A program made the translations under genes and the position numbers. A stretch of 64,000 bases of DNA from Euptelea pleiosperma (Eukaryota > Streptophyta > Magnoliopsida > Ranunculales > Eupteleaceae): positions 21,734,741 through 21,798,740 of the forward strand of contig CM068545.1 of assembly GCA_035048495.1 (NCBI GenBank), read 5' to 3'. Positions within the stretch are counted from its first letter, which is position 1, and every line of letters begins with the position of its first letter. This document shows, in pieces, positions 1 through 11,139 of this stretch. The notes under the pieces were generated by a model that was not told where the DNA came from, searched no databases, and saw only the letters and a program-made list of their open reading frames with translations.

Positions 1-670
1 TGCATAGCTTAAAGACGTGGGTGCCCATAGAATAACCCATGTAAATTTGCCCTGAGGCTCGAAGCCCGGCCCGAGATTCAGGGTGGCCCAGCCCGGATAG
101 GAGCTAATTTTTTGAGCTGTGGGCCTCCCCTAAGCCCAAGTTTGAGACCGGCCTGGCCCAAAATCAGGCCCTAAGCCTGCCCCCTCTTCATCTTATTTTT
201 ATTTTATTATAAATTTAATATTTTCTCTTCTTTATTTTTTTATAAATAAAATAATTAAATTAAATTAAATTAAACAATAGTAAAAAAAAATTAAAAATAC
301 TGATGAAAAAGTTGTTATTGTTGTTTCTATTATTATTGTTGTTGTTTTTATTTTTATTATTAATATTATTTTTCGGGAGAGAAAAAGTTGAGCTAATTCA
401 ATGTAACCACTTGCCACAGCTTTTTGGGCTGCAAATGCTTGCATTCATTTCTTTAAGGAGTTTGCAAGGGCTTGGCAACCACTTGCAAGCGAGCTCATTT
501 GCATGCCCCCAACCAATCACCTGCAATTCCAAAATCATGGCAAGTGGAGCAATACATCCACTTTGCAGTGAACCAAGCAAGGCCTCAATTTCCTTGGAAA
601 GACTTGGAAGCTAGAGGTCAGCCTAAAGGATATTCAACTGTAGACAGAGTGATTGGTTGGCAATGAACAC
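1..670. other. Intergenic stretch, no gene recognised
   Basis: The first 180 bases are rich in GGCCC and GCCCGGCCC blocks of the kind common in decayed plant repeats. An AT-rich stretch with TTAAAT and poly-leucine-coding TTA/TTG runs follows (about 190-370). The only open frames are low-complexity and have no recognisable domain, so I call no gene. Confidence 0.5.
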
Positions 671-673
671 CAG

Positions 674-1000
674 TTATACAAATGCATCTTTGGCCCTGCT
701 TGGAATCCTGTCTGTAGTTTGCAGCAAGATGTTTGTAGGCAAATATTTAATCAAATGTTTGTACTGACAAACATTTGTTGAAAAATATTTGTATTGATGG
801 GGAGGGGAGAGCTTTTGGGGGAGGCCAAAGCGGATGAGAGTCCTTTGCCTATTGTTTGCTGCAAACATTAGACCACTTCTTGACAAAAAATAAATCATTG
901 GGTCTAATGCAAATATTTGTTGGACGTTGCGCCACCAACCACAAGCAAATGCAACAAACATTTGTGCGCTAACATTTGTAGTGCTACCAAGTAAGGCCTT
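674..1000. repeat. Dispersed repeat with CAAATATTTG blocks
   Basis: The segment is full of CAAACATTTG and CAAATATTTG palindromes and carries a phrase about taking AAATATTTGCATTAGACC-like sequence that recurs near 38730-38790 and 43080-43165. Those copies also share a run describing a GCGCAAC or GCTCAAC motif before CCAACAAATATTTGC. The recurrence at three places shows a dispersed repeat, probably a MITE. The superfamily is not clear, because no exact target duplication was found. Confidence 0.5.
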
Positions 1001-1492
1001 AAGTGTGCATTAATATATAAATGTGAGTCCTCAGTAAAATATTCCTCTGAAGTCTCTGTATCACAGAACAGCGGAGCTTAATTGACTCTGTATATAACAA
1101 AGCGGGATTATGGAAAGGGAAAATCTATTTGCACCCCACAAATTCGAGAGAGGTGGAGAGGGAGGGACGAAGAGAGGGGTGCTGGGGTTTTTTTTGGTCT
1201 AAGGGCATTAAAGCTTTGAAATTTGTGGGGCGCAATGTCCATGTCCAGTAGCATTATGTACTTAGATGCACATATGGGAATTGTTAGATCTGTTCATCAG
1301 ATATTACAATATTGGACTTTACCACAACATAACAACAATGTAGAGATAGCCCGTATAAGCTATATAGTGAGAAGTTTATACAAAGCATATGAAGTCCTTG
1401 AGTAAACTGAGTGAGAAATGTACTTGGCTTTTCTCCAACCAGAAGATCAGCTTCTGAAACACTTTTCTTCTGTTAGATAGACCAGTTGTAAA

Positions 1493-1754
1493 CACGGTTC
1501 AAAGTTTCAGCCAAAACCGAAACCGAAACCGAAACCATTTTGTTCGTTTTATTTCGGTTTCGTTAGAGGAACGAAATTACATACATTTCAGTTGGTTTCG
1601 ACCGAAATCGAACGATACTTATCATATGTGTAAATTTGCAGTAAGATTTTGTTTCAGTTTCACCAAGTTTCATTCGAAACTGAACGATACTTCCAATACG
1701 TTTCGGAATCGCCCATGAACGATACCGAAAGGATACTGTGTACTTTGAACCATG
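1493..1754. mobile_element. hAT-like MITE, CACGG/CATGG ends
   Basis: The left end CACGGTTCAAAGT mirrors the right end ACTTTGAACCATG. The inside is rich in CGAAACCGAAACC and its reverse complement. Flanking 8-mers GTTGTAAA and GGTGTATA match at six of eight positions, as for a decayed hAT target duplication. It has no coding capacity. Confidence 0.5.
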
Positions 1755-1944
1755 GGTGTATATGCCATCTTTCGTGACCATGTAGAAAGTAACCTAAATT
1801 CTGAAAATAGCGACTGAATGATAGTGGACAAATCTTTAAACTCCAAAAGAAAATTAACACAAAAATAGAGACAAAGCATTGATAAGATGCTGATCTGCTC
1901 CTTACGGATGATTTTCCAAGTAATGTATTTCTCAATGGCTATGA

Positions 1945-2165
1945 AGCCCGGATATGGATACGGACACGAGAAGCGGGGATATGACTCGACATTTTCCAAA
2001 CTCAAGGACACGATACGGATACGAGTATCCTATTTTTAAGTTCAAAATTTTTATTTTTTCTAATTTTTCAACTTTTTATGAAGGATATGTGGAGATACGT
2101 GTCAGTGGAGTGTCTAGTTTCCGTATCTGTGTCGACACGACACAACACTGGTACGAGGCACTAGT
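1945..2165. repeat. GTATCCGTATCCG-type dispersed repeat
   Basis: The segment has repeated (G)GATACGGATACG motifs at both ends and an AT-rich middle. A second copy in the opposite orientation lies at about 50810-51000, with the same order of motifs. This marks a dispersed MITE-like element. No target duplication could be identified. Confidence 0.5.
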
Positions 2166-2637
2166 ACAGGTATCCGGGTATCATAACTCAATGGTGTATT
2201 CTGTATATAATAAGTCTCAAAAATGGTATAAAGAACCCTAGAACTACTGAAACAGCATGAGAGAGATAAATTTCAATAGTGATGGCAGAAAATAACTCAA
2301 TAACAAGGTAAATGGAAATGAATTGAGAAACCGACAGCTTCATAAATTTGAATTCAAAAAATTACATGCCCAAAATATTGTAGAATGCCTCAAAAATATG
2401 AAAGAATCCATCCAAACGTTCCTCGTAGTGAAAAAGGAAAAAATAAACAAATTAACCAAAAAATATGAGAACTAGAAACAGCCTAGCGGAATTGTCCCTC
2501 TACTGCTATGCCAGAATTATTTAAATGATGAGATGAAGCCACTGTAATCGAAGCTGACGAAAATAAGGAGGTAATCAAAACCCTTAAACTAATGCAAAAT
2601 GCAGAGGTCGGTCAAGACATCTACATTAATCTAATGC

Positions 2638-4768
2638 TTAATTTGCTGCTCCGCCAGCAGAATTTTTCTTGTTGGGTTCAAAGACGTACTTGATCAGCGA
2701 GTCCTTGATTGATAGCAACTCAGGGAACTCCTCCTTCAACTTCAAAGCATCCATCTCATTGTTGCTTCGAGGAGCAACTATGACCTTGGCCTGCTCTTCC
2801 AATGTGAAGTTGACCCACTGAAAGTTGGGGTCAATATAATTCTTGTACATCTCTAGAATCTCGTTATGGCTCACGACACCAGGGTTTGTGAAATTCCATA
2901 TACCCCTCAAATTCCGTTTTGCCATCTCAACTGAAATAGGCAGAAGCTCATCCAAGACTGTCATGCTGTTCGGAATGTTAACTACTTTGTTATAACGAGA
3001 AATCTTTGTAATGAAGTTGCGTGAGTTGCTAAGGTCAGAAGAAATAGGCATGCGGACTCTAAGGGTGCAGACATTGTCATATTCTTTCAAGAGCTCTTCA
3101 ACCTGGTTCACGCATCAAGGGAAATATATGTATAAGCATCTAAATTTATAAAATTGAAAGGACTAGGAAAAAATAGAAAGTGACAGTGAATAAAGTTACC
3201 ATGGCCTTGGTCTTCGAATAGAAAGAACCAATGAAATTGGGTTTGTCTTCTTCCTTGAACCCAATGCTAGACCCTTCTGGGTGTGTAGCATCATACTCAA
3301 ATATACACCCAGTAGCGAAATTCATCATTAGCAGCCCATGTTCCCTGCAAACGTCTGCTAAGTTCAATGTACCTGCAACGTTCGTGCGAATTGTCTCTGC
3401 TTTGTGAGACTCACACCAGTCAACATTAGGTCTACCAGTCACACCGGCAGAATTGAAAACATGAGTAGGCTTCACATTCTGAATATCTGCCAAGAGTTGT
3501 GACCGTTCCTCTAGCCTCCCTCTACCGTACTCATAGGGTATACCTTGTTTCTCACATATCTTCCCAAGGAGACCCCCGATCCAACCTGTCCTACCATATA
3601 TCAAGAACTTCAGGGATGATTTTGGAGAAGAGTTGCTCCTCGGAATTGGAACCACCATCCGGACCTGACTAGGATTACTTTTTGCATGAGAAGACACAGC
3701 ATTGCTATCTTCGGACCCATCGAAATATCTTTCAATCCCTGGCATCATCAACATTCTTGGATGAGGCAGCAATGCTCCAGAAACATCGCCCCACCAATCG
3801 GGATTGCTGATGTACCACTCCATAGTCTTCTTTAGCCCTTCTTCCCACACAGTTCGTTCTGACCACCCCAAGTTCTTCAGCTTCTGATCATCCAAGAAGT
3901 ACCTCTGGTCGTTAAATGGCCTGTTCTCAACAAACTTAATAAGTGTGTCTGGATCCAGTGAAAAAAGTTTGCATATATCCTTGGCCACATCAATGACTCT
4001 CCTTTCCTTCTTTGTTCCAATATTATAAACATGACCAACTTCTCCTCTATGGAGAATGACTTCAAAAGCCTCAGCAACATCCTCACAGTAGAGATAGCTC
4101 CGCACGTTAGACCCATCCCCGTGAATGGGAAGAGGCTTCCCTCCCATGGCCAAGAGGATGAACTTCGGAATTAGTTTTTCAGGAAATTGATTGGGCCCGT
4201 AAACATTGTTTCCTCTGGTAGTTATGACAGGTAATCCATATGACCTCCCATATGCCATAACAAGCATTTCTGCCCCAGCTTTAGTTGCAGAGTAAGGGTT
4301 TGTTGGGAGAAGTTGAGAAGCTTCATGGTTTCCCACAACAGCATCCTCATTCGTCTCCCCATAAACCTCATCTGTGCTTACGTGGATGAACCTCCTAATT
4401 TGTCCAGTAACCTTGCACGCTTCAAGAAGGACGTGAGTTCCATAGATGTTGTTCTTGGTAAACTCAAAGCTGTTGCCAAAGGAGTTATCAACGTGAGTCT
4501 GGGCTGCGAAGTGCATTATAGTGTCGATGGACTCGGTAATGAGAAGGAAGTTGACAAGGTCAGCACTGCCAATATCTCCCTTAACAAACTTGAAGTTGGG
4601 GGACGAACGAGAGGGAAGGAGATTCTTCAGATTGGAACAGTAATCAAGCTTGTCCAGGACTACAATCTTGTAGTCAGGATAGTTTCGGATGAGCCGGTTG
4701 GCAACATGGGATGCAATGAAGCCAGCAGCACCAGTAATGAGGATGTTCTTGGGTGTATACGTGGCCAT
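2638..4768 (-). CDS. RHM: Trifunctional UDP-rhamnose synthase (RHM), two coding exons
   Basis: Coding exons are complement(3200..4768) and complement(2638..3102), joined across a 97-bp GT-AG intron, giving 677 residues (Arabidopsis RHM1 is about 670). The enzyme makes UDP-L-rhamnose from UDP-glucose in the cytosol, supplying pectin and flavonoid glycosylation. The N-terminal 4,6-dehydratase domain shows the nucleotide-binding GAAGFIA (13-19), STDEVYG (131-137) and the YxxxK pair in YSATK (159-163). The C-terminal epimerase/reductase domain shows GRTGWIGG (392-399) and a second YxxxK in YSKTK (517-521), so both active sites look intact. I chose the ATG at 4768, which opens MATYTPKN as in family members; two codons upstream an in-frame TTG also exists but is not a credible start. 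The intron falls exactly between KAM and VEELL. A non-coding leader exon lies near 6273-6410. Confidence 0.96.
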
Positions 4769-4944
4769 ATCCAAGCAGCCTCTACATTAAAATGTAGAAA
4801 TAGAATCAGAACCACAAGTTAAACAAAATAAAGTATCTCCAACAAAATTAGAAAAAAGAAAAGTGAAAGAGTTCTTCATTTCTTCATAAACAACCCATGC
4901 CAAGAGATCAATGACAATTAGGTTGCGAAATTCTGAATCAGATG

Positions 4945-5596
4945 AACCCCAAGGGTTGAGTGCAGATGGCCAGGACTCCACTCCAAAAAGTAGGAGGTTC
5001 TGAGCAAGGTTTAAAAAACGGCCGTTATAACGAAAATAACGGCCGTTATAACGGATTCTGACCTACCCCGTTACGTTATGGACCATTAAAACGACCAGAA
5101 AATAACAGCCATTATAACGAAAATAGCGGCCGTTATTTTCCGTTGTAACGTTTCTGGAAAATTTTGTGAAAAAAACGGCCGTTATTTTCATTTTTTTCCG
5201 TTATTTTTCATTTTTGAAATTCAAATTTTGAATTTCAGTGCCATTTTTCCCTTTTTTTTCTTTTATTTTTCCATTTTTTTCCCTATTTGCCCCCGAGCTT
5301 TTTTTTTTGTTATAACAGAAAAAACGGTAACGCCCCCAGTCCGTGATACCATTATAACGCTCCCCTTTAAACCTTGGTTCTGACTTCTGAGTTCAACTCT
5401 CCTTGGGGCCACCCCCTGAAAAGAGTAGAGAGTAACAAAAGAGTAGAGGGTAATAAGTGGCTCTGTCCACATTAACTCTTCCAGTACACTTCGGCATCAT
5501 GCCCCGGGGACTAGTCGGGTGCTCAAAGAGGCCACGAGTGCTCTAAGAGGCCACGATACCCACGGTTTCAAAAAAAAAAAAAAAAAAAAAAGAAAA
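4945..5596 (+). mobile_element. SINE with poly-A tail, split by a hAT MITE
   Basis: The tRNA-like head runs from 4945. It has GCAGATGGCCAGGAC as a box A region and GAGTTCAACTCTCC as a box B region just after the inserted MITE. The element ends in A22 plus a short A-rich tail. The flanks TTCTGAATCAGATG (4931-4944) and TCCTGAATCAGATG (5597-5610) form a 14-bp target duplication with one mismatch. Without the MITE the SINE is about 270 bp. Related copies lie at 26686-26832 and 50278-50475. Confidence 0.75.
5005..5376. mobile_element. hAT MITE (CAAGGTTT family), copy in the RHM leader intron
   Basis: The ends CAAGGTTTAAAAAACGG and TTTAAACCTTG are inverted. The flanks GTTCTGAG (4997-5004) and GTTCTGAC (5377-5384) give an 8-bp target duplication with one mismatch. 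The interior consists of repeated ATAACGGCCGTTAT-like palindromes. It has no coding capacity and was inserted into the older SINE. Confidence 0.8.
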
Positions 5597-6435
5597 TCCT
5601 GAATCAGATGCACGGGGTTTAAGGAAGTTAAAATTCAAAACAGTACTATAACACTGGCATCAACATGTACATGGCGCTACTTTGGTGTCACCACACTGAA
5701 TTTGAAATCTTCAGAAAAGCTCCAGCAAATTCAAATAAAGAACAGAGCTTGTTCTACAGAGACTCCAAGGTAAAACCCTACCAAAATGATTCCTAACAAC
5801 TTCTGAACCAGAACGAATTTCAATATGTGGAGAAACTGATCGAAAACAGATCCAAAAAAACTAGATTTCAAAGATCCGATCGAATCGAGAAAACAGTCGA
5901 GCAAAATCAAATGCAGAACAGAGAACAAGCAACACTGTATACGATTTGCATTACATTTGAAGCTGAAATATTAGATCTGATACAAAAAGCAGCAAAAAAT
6001 CTAACCGGATCACCACAACAAATTTTAAAATGAAGAGAGAGCTAACTACCAATTCCATGCTTCCAATAAGATATCAAGATCGAATCAAGAAAGGCGTTTG
6101 AGAAGCTTCGGAACTAAAAACATTTAAACAGAGACATTCATTCAATTTTTTAGCAGATTCAGTTCTAAAACCTAAAAAAATTACGCATCAATTTGCAAGA
6201 GAGATCGAAAATTGTCTCATTAAACAAGATTTAATAATCTTAAAGAAGAAACAGAGACAGAGATGGACTTACAAGTCTGTTCCAGAACGAGATCGAGAGA
6301 TCGGCCTCTAGAGAGAGAGGAGGAGGAGGAGAAGAAGAAGAAAGAGAAAGAACTTGTGGTTTTCAGCCCAATGGAGGAACAACGGAATACATGAGGAATT
6401 TGCGAGAAGCGATGGTCGTTAGAGGTTATAGGGTG

Positions 6436-6446
6436 GCCTTATACAC
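6436..6446 (-). promoter_or_regulatory. Candidate TATA box for RHM
   Basis: The minus strand reads GTGTATAAGG, about 30-40 bases upstream of the CT-rich leader that begins near 6400. The spacing suits a plant TATA promoter. It is inferred from motif and position alone. Confidence 0.45.
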
Positions 6447-6849
6447 ATGACCCCGTCTAATTCTGTAATTTTATTCCCTTTATTTTGAGAGAGAGAGAGG
6501 GAGTGGAGTCCGGTTTTGCTCATGGACGTCCTTGAGCATGGAAGCTCACCGACGTCCATAAATTCGGATATTTTATGACGTGCCGTATAATTCGTGTTGT
6601 ATATGTGAATTATTTCCTAATTATTAAAAAATTTGATTTTTCATTTGATTTTAAATGAAAATAATTGTAAAAAAATATTTTTATAACTTTTTATATTATT
6701 TTACTTTTGCCAAATTTTAAACTAATTTTCGAAAGCCATATGTGACCGTCTTTGTTGGCTATTGGGAAGAACTTGTAGGCTAGTACCGCACTGAGAAAAG
6801 ATTCGGCCGGTCCCGGTACCCCTGGCAAAATGTCTGACACGTACGTCCA

Positions 6850-8290
6850 GAAATAATTACAATAAGTAATAATTAGAATTTATAGTAAGTCTAGAAATAG
6901 AAATTATAATTTCTTTTATATTCCAATTCAAATTTACAAATCCATCAAAATGTTAGAAATCTACGAATTTATATATATATATAATCAAATAAAATATAAT
7001 TGAGTCCAACTTAGAGGCTCGTGATCGTTTCTTGAAGATAGTAGGAGTCTCTCACAAAGATGCAACGGACTACAGGTAATACTATCTTCGGGATTCAACA
7101 AGCCAGACTCAATCTGAATCTCAATAGGGTTGCACGTCCTTCAGAGACCGTTGTACAGATCTCTTTTACAGATTGCCCAATATAAGAAACAAATCAAGTT
7201 TAAACTGTCCGATCGAACCACGTTTAAATTGATAAAGTAAAAAATAATTAATGAAGCTAAATAAACAAAAACAAGTATTACCCAAAAGTTTGGGAGAGTC
7301 TCTAAGCTTCTTTTGTTAGAGAACTTTGGAATCACTCTTGTTGCTTTGTTGATGTGAGCTCCGAGTGTTGATTCATTTGAACTTCTTGGTGGCCTTATAT
7401 AGACTACCCTCAATTAAATAAATATTTAATTTAGTGTTAACAATAAATTCCATTTACTTCTTTCATGTAACTCTCACTTGAGAAAAACGAAATTCACAGG
7501 GAAAATATAGAAAGTTAATCTTGCTTGTAAAGACCCTTTAAAGTGCAATTAAATAAATATTTAATTAATTAGTGCTTTAATAAATTCTTTTGAAACTCCA
7601 ATTCAACACCAATCTCTTTTTGGAACATCTATAGAATCTCAGTATAACTAGAAACTACAACTTTGACCATGTTTACCAGGGACGATCTCAAAACTAGGAA
7701 CCATCAATTTTGATTCTATAATTAGTAACCATCAATTTTGAGCTCTTTGATCAACTCTTGATATCTCCCACTGTGTAGATTTTTTCCTTGACTTAAGCCA
7801 GCACGTTTAAAGCATTTCTAATTTTTCCTAAACATATGGGGCTAACTTTCCCGGCTGATCAATCTAGACCCTCTGTTTTGTGTCCTTGATCAAAATTAAA
7901 TATGTAGATTCCTCAAGATCTATGAAACTTCTTCCATAATTAAGCCCATATGTTTAGATAATTTTTAATTTCCTCTAAACATATGTGGCTAACATTTTTC
8001 CATATGATCCTTGATCATATTAACTTGGATCAATCCAGACCTTCTGTTCTAAGCCTTTGATCAAATCTTAATATGTAGATTCTTCGAGATTTGTGCAACT
8101 TCTTCCAGACTTAAGCCCATACTTTTATGGTCTATTTGGTTATCTAGAATTGAGCCAAATTCTTTGTATTTGGAAGGACCGAATTCCATGAATTACATTT
8201 TCAATTCCCTGATTTTTCTGGAATTAGAAGTTTTAGGAGGGAGAAGAAACTTCTAATTCCTGGAATTCTATTTCTGGGCAAAGAGATTCA
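6850..8290. repeat. Unclassified AT-rich repeat region with internal duplication
   Basis: No gene is visible. Between about 7770 and 8135 a unit of roughly 170 bases recurs two and a half times, shown by TATGTAGATTC, ACTTCTTCCA and TTAAGCCCATA in the same order. Parts resemble retrotransposon flanking sequence, but no paired LTR, primer site or coding domain could be found. Region 8130-8290 contains GGAATTC/GAATTCC palindromes typical of a small MITE. Confidence 0.4.
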
Positions 8291-8309
8291 AGAGAGTTTT
8301 TATCGGGCT

Positions 8310-8545
8310 CCAAATCTCACACTCATCCTTAGGTGGACATATAAACCAAAAATCTGCAAGATTAGTTATTTGTAACCGTTGGATTGGTGTCTTTTGGTTC
8401 GTTGATTTTTAACTGTGGGATATCTAACTTTATTTGGATACTCAGATCCAAAGGTTATAAATTTTTATTTAGCATGATTTTTAGCATGTAGGGACAAGAT
8501 GAGACAAACATCCATACAGTCCGTCGTCTCTAATAATGTGCCACA
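8310..8545. mobile_element. Fragment of the shared-core MITE family
   Basis: The segment contains AACCAAAAATCTGCAAGATT, an AACCGTTGGATTGG-type phrase, and a right end with AAACATCCATACAGTC followed by TGTGCCACATGGC. These are pieces of the core seen complete at 8651-9030, 18847-19244 and elsewhere. Confidence 0.55.
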
Positions 8546-8650
8546 TGGCTCGTACTGTGGTCCATCATCAACGTATTACAAAGTTATTGAAAGAGGTGGG
8601 CGCCCGTAGAGGACCCTTTCGACAACTTTGTGACACTCAACTGAGTATAC

Positions 8651-9030
8651 CTTCGCTATCACTTGTGTGTGAGCAAAGCCAATCACACACCACTATATAT
8701 GCCACATGGCACACTCTTAGAGTACGATGACTGTATGGATGTTTGGCCAGTCCCTCGTTGGACCTGGAAACCAAAAATCATCCTGATTAGTTTTGTCAAA
8801 CCTTTGGATCTAGTACCCCAAATAATGGTCAACAATGCTCTAAATTCTACGGTTAAAAGCAACCCATGAAAATGACTCCAATCCAACGCTTAGAAACCAC
8901 TAATGAAATTAATTGTTGGTTACAAGTCCACCGAGGGACTAGCCAAACATCCATACGGTCATCATCCTCTAAGAGTGTGCCCCGTGGCTCATGTGTGATC
9001 GGCTTTGCTCACACACAAATGTGAGCGAAG
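8651..9030. mobile_element. Palindromic MITE, shared core with GTGTGAGCAAAGC arms
   Basis: The arms CTTCGCT...TGTGTGTGAGCAAAG on the left and the reverse complement ending GCGAAG on the right enclose the core. The core includes GCCACATGGCACACTCTTAG, ATGGATGTTTGGCCAGTCC and matching right-hand pieces. No exact target duplication was seen. The same core occurs elsewhere with other arms. It ends about 0.2 kb before the presumed leader of the hydrolase gene. Confidence 0.7.
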
Positions 9031-9973
9031 TTTTTCTCCTCTCAGCCTTGAGCCTACTACCTGAGATCACGTGCATCATACTTGCCCCCACGGTAGATTT
9101 TAACTGAAGCTGAAAAGGAGAACAACGAGAGAGAAACGCTAACGTTGCAGCATCTCTCAAGTTTATGTTGACTGCAAATAGCAATAGTTCTCCACTTGGA
9201 TCAAGGGTTTGCAGGATTTCTTTCTCCGACCACTCTTTTCAAGGTATGGGTTTTTCCAATTTGCAGAATTAATTTTTTTTTTCCCTTTGGATTAGTAAGC
9301 GAAACATTGTAACGACATTCGTTACATGAATCAATCCTTGATGAACAACAAGAGATTTTCGAAGATTTTGAGTTTTTTTCTTTCAATTTCCCCCATTTGT
9401 GGACACCTCAAGAGTGATCGTGATCTGGGTACTCTTTTTTTTTTTTTTTGTCGCTTTTATGTTTGATGATTTGTAAAACAGAGGTGGCATCTCTCATTCC
9501 ACAGTTTTTTTTTGTTAGATTAGTAGGTTAAGGGGTAGGTCTTGTAATCTAGTGTAAGGGGATACTTGAATGGAAAACATATTTTTCTGGCACAAAATGG
9601 TGATCCAAAGATTCCAAACAGGTCCTTAGCCTTCCAAACACAATCAAAATGTGTGATTTTGTTTCTAGTTCCCAAGTTTTTCTTCTTAAATATATTGAGC
9701 ACTATCAAAATGAGTGATTCTGTTTCTAGATCACAAGTTTTTTCTTCTTAAATATACTGTGCCATCGCCTTTGGTGGATCATTTTGATTAGTAAATTAAT
9801 TTGTTTGGTTTGACCCAGTTTATTGGTACTCATTTTATAACCCATTCTGGAATCGTAAGTGATTTATGAAGAATCTGATTGCTCCTTAATCCAATTCATC
9901 TTTCAAATGCCATTGATTTTTTATTCTTTTTTTCTTTTAATTTTTAAAGAATTATATAAAAGTTCAATTTACA

Positions 9974-11035
9974 ATGTCTGCAGTAATGTTCAGACGTGGA
10001 AACAAGCCAGAAAAGCCATGGCACGCAGTGCAGAACTGCCGGGTGAATGTTTTTATCACATCTATGATTCTATTCCTTATCGCCTTGATTTTCTTTCTGA
10101 GTAACAAGGGGGAACAACCCAATTCTTCGTTTAACCTCCTGAAGCTAAAATGGAATAGCTTTACGTCTTTGGTTCAATTCCATCCTACTTTAGAGTTCAG
10201 GAATGGAACAGACGTGATATGGCAAATACCTGATTCGCCCAAAGCTGTTCTCTTTCTGGCTCATGGGTGCAATGGTAGAGCCTTGAACTTTTGGGACAGA
10301 TCCCCAAGCTGCCCGAATTGTGTTGGTCTACCTGAAGAAAGGCTCATTGTACTTCACGCCCTTGCTCGCAAGTTTGCCGTCCTCACAATATCCAGTGCCG
10401 GGAGATGCTGGAATTTAAGGGAGGAAAGAGTCATTGTTAAAGGAATTATCAGTTGGTGGATTGAGAAAAATAAACTTGAAAAGCTTCCTCTTCTGGCTCT
10501 GGGGGCCTCCTCTGGTGGGTATTTTGTTTCTGTGCTGGCTAATGATATGAGATTTGTTAGTATTACACTTATGATTGCGGAAGGGAAGTTTGGTAGAATG
10601 GATATCCCAGATGACTACCCGCCTACCCTTTTCGTGCACATGCCCAAAGATCATGCTAGAATGCGGCTGATAGGTGAAAATATGGAAGCTATGAGGCAGA
10701 AAGGAATCAAGGTTGCAGAGATTAAATGTATGGAGTTCCCCTTGAGTCCAAACCTCTTGTCAGACAGAATTCCAGGTCTGGATCAGACTGTATCTGTAAA
10801 GTTGTTTGAATTGTTCCGTGAAAAGGGATTCATTGATGGGAAAGGTTATATGAGGAATGATGGGCGTGCGATACGCTGGAAAGAAGCTCTCAAGGAGAGA
10901 AAAACTCTTTTATCAGATAAGAATGAATGGGTCCATCACATTCAGGAGGAGCTGAATCTTGCATTCGCATACCATGAGATGACTAGCTTGCAGTCTCAGC
11001 AGATTTTCAACTGGTTTGAATCTCACATGAGTTGA
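9974..11035 (+). CDS. Membrane-anchored alpha/beta-hydrolase-like protein
   Basis: This is a single uninterrupted coding exon of 353 residues. A hydrophobic segment at about 25-43 predicts a signal anchor, so the rest would face the lumen or outside. The body has an alpha/beta-hydrolase look: AVLFLAHGCNG (91-101) as a strand and oxyanion turn, and LALGASSGGYF (about 174-184) as the nucleophile elbow with GASSG matching GxSxG (Ser179). The acid and histidine of the triad are not certain. Plant genomes contain a conserved uncharacterised family with this layout, so no substrate can be given. A second in-frame ATG at 9986 follows CTGCAG, which could be the acceptor of a leader intron with a donor near 9244 (AAGGTATGG); in that case the protein would start at MFRRGN. 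Neighbours give no functional hint. Confidence 0.85.
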   Translation: MSAVMFRRGNKPEKPWHAVQNCRVNVFITSMILFLIALIFFLSNKGEQPNSSFNLLKLKWNSFTSLVQFHPTLEFRNGTDVIWQIPDSPKAVLFLAHGCNGRALNFWDRSPSCPNCVGLPEERLIVLHALARKFAVLTISSAGRCWNLREERVIVKGIISWWIEKNKLEKLPLLALGASSGGYFVSVLANDMRFVSITLMIAEGKFGRMDIPDDYPPTLFVHMPKDHARMRLIGENMEAMRQKGIKVAEIKCMEFPLSPNLLSDRIPGLDQTVSVKLFELFREKGFIDGKGYMRNDGRAIRWKEALKERKTLLSDKNEWVHHIQEELNLAFAYHEMTSLQSQQIFNWFESHMS

Positions 11036-11108
11036 TAAGGAGCTCTGAGGTCCTGGAAGAGCAGCATTCAGTTGTGTACTGTCAAGAAAGACACAAAACA
11101 GTGGTTGA

Positions 11109-11136
11109 GATATATATATATATATATATATATATC
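11109..11136. repeat. (TA)n microsatellite downstream of the hydrolase gene
   Basis: This is an uninterrupted run of about 13 TA units, located about 75 bases after the stop codon and probably within the 3' untranslated region. Confidence 0.9.
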
Positions 11137-11139
11137 ATT

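Larger units (their letters stand above)
4782..6272 (-). other. RHM: RHM 5'-leader intron
   Basis: On the minus strand a GTAAGT donor at 6272-6267 follows a CT-rich leader (about 6273-6400, TTCTTCTTCTCCTCC-like). A TAATGTAG acceptor ends at 4782, thirteen bases before the start codon. Leader introns of this kind are common in plant housekeeping sugar-nucleotide genes. This one holds a SINE split by a hAT MITE (4945-5596). The splice sites are inferred from sequence only. Confidence 0.65.

Noticed and set aside
303..614. Open frame starting with a poly-leucine stretch
   Set aside because: It arises from a TTA/TTG repeat and has no domain.
4769..4774. Extension of RHM by two codons to an in-frame TTG
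   Set aside because: Plant genes start at ATG, and the family begins with the ATG at 4768 (MATYTPKN).
4313..4822. 169-codon plus-strand frame opposite RHM
   Set aside because: It is antisense to the conserved RHM exon and is an artefact of its codon use.
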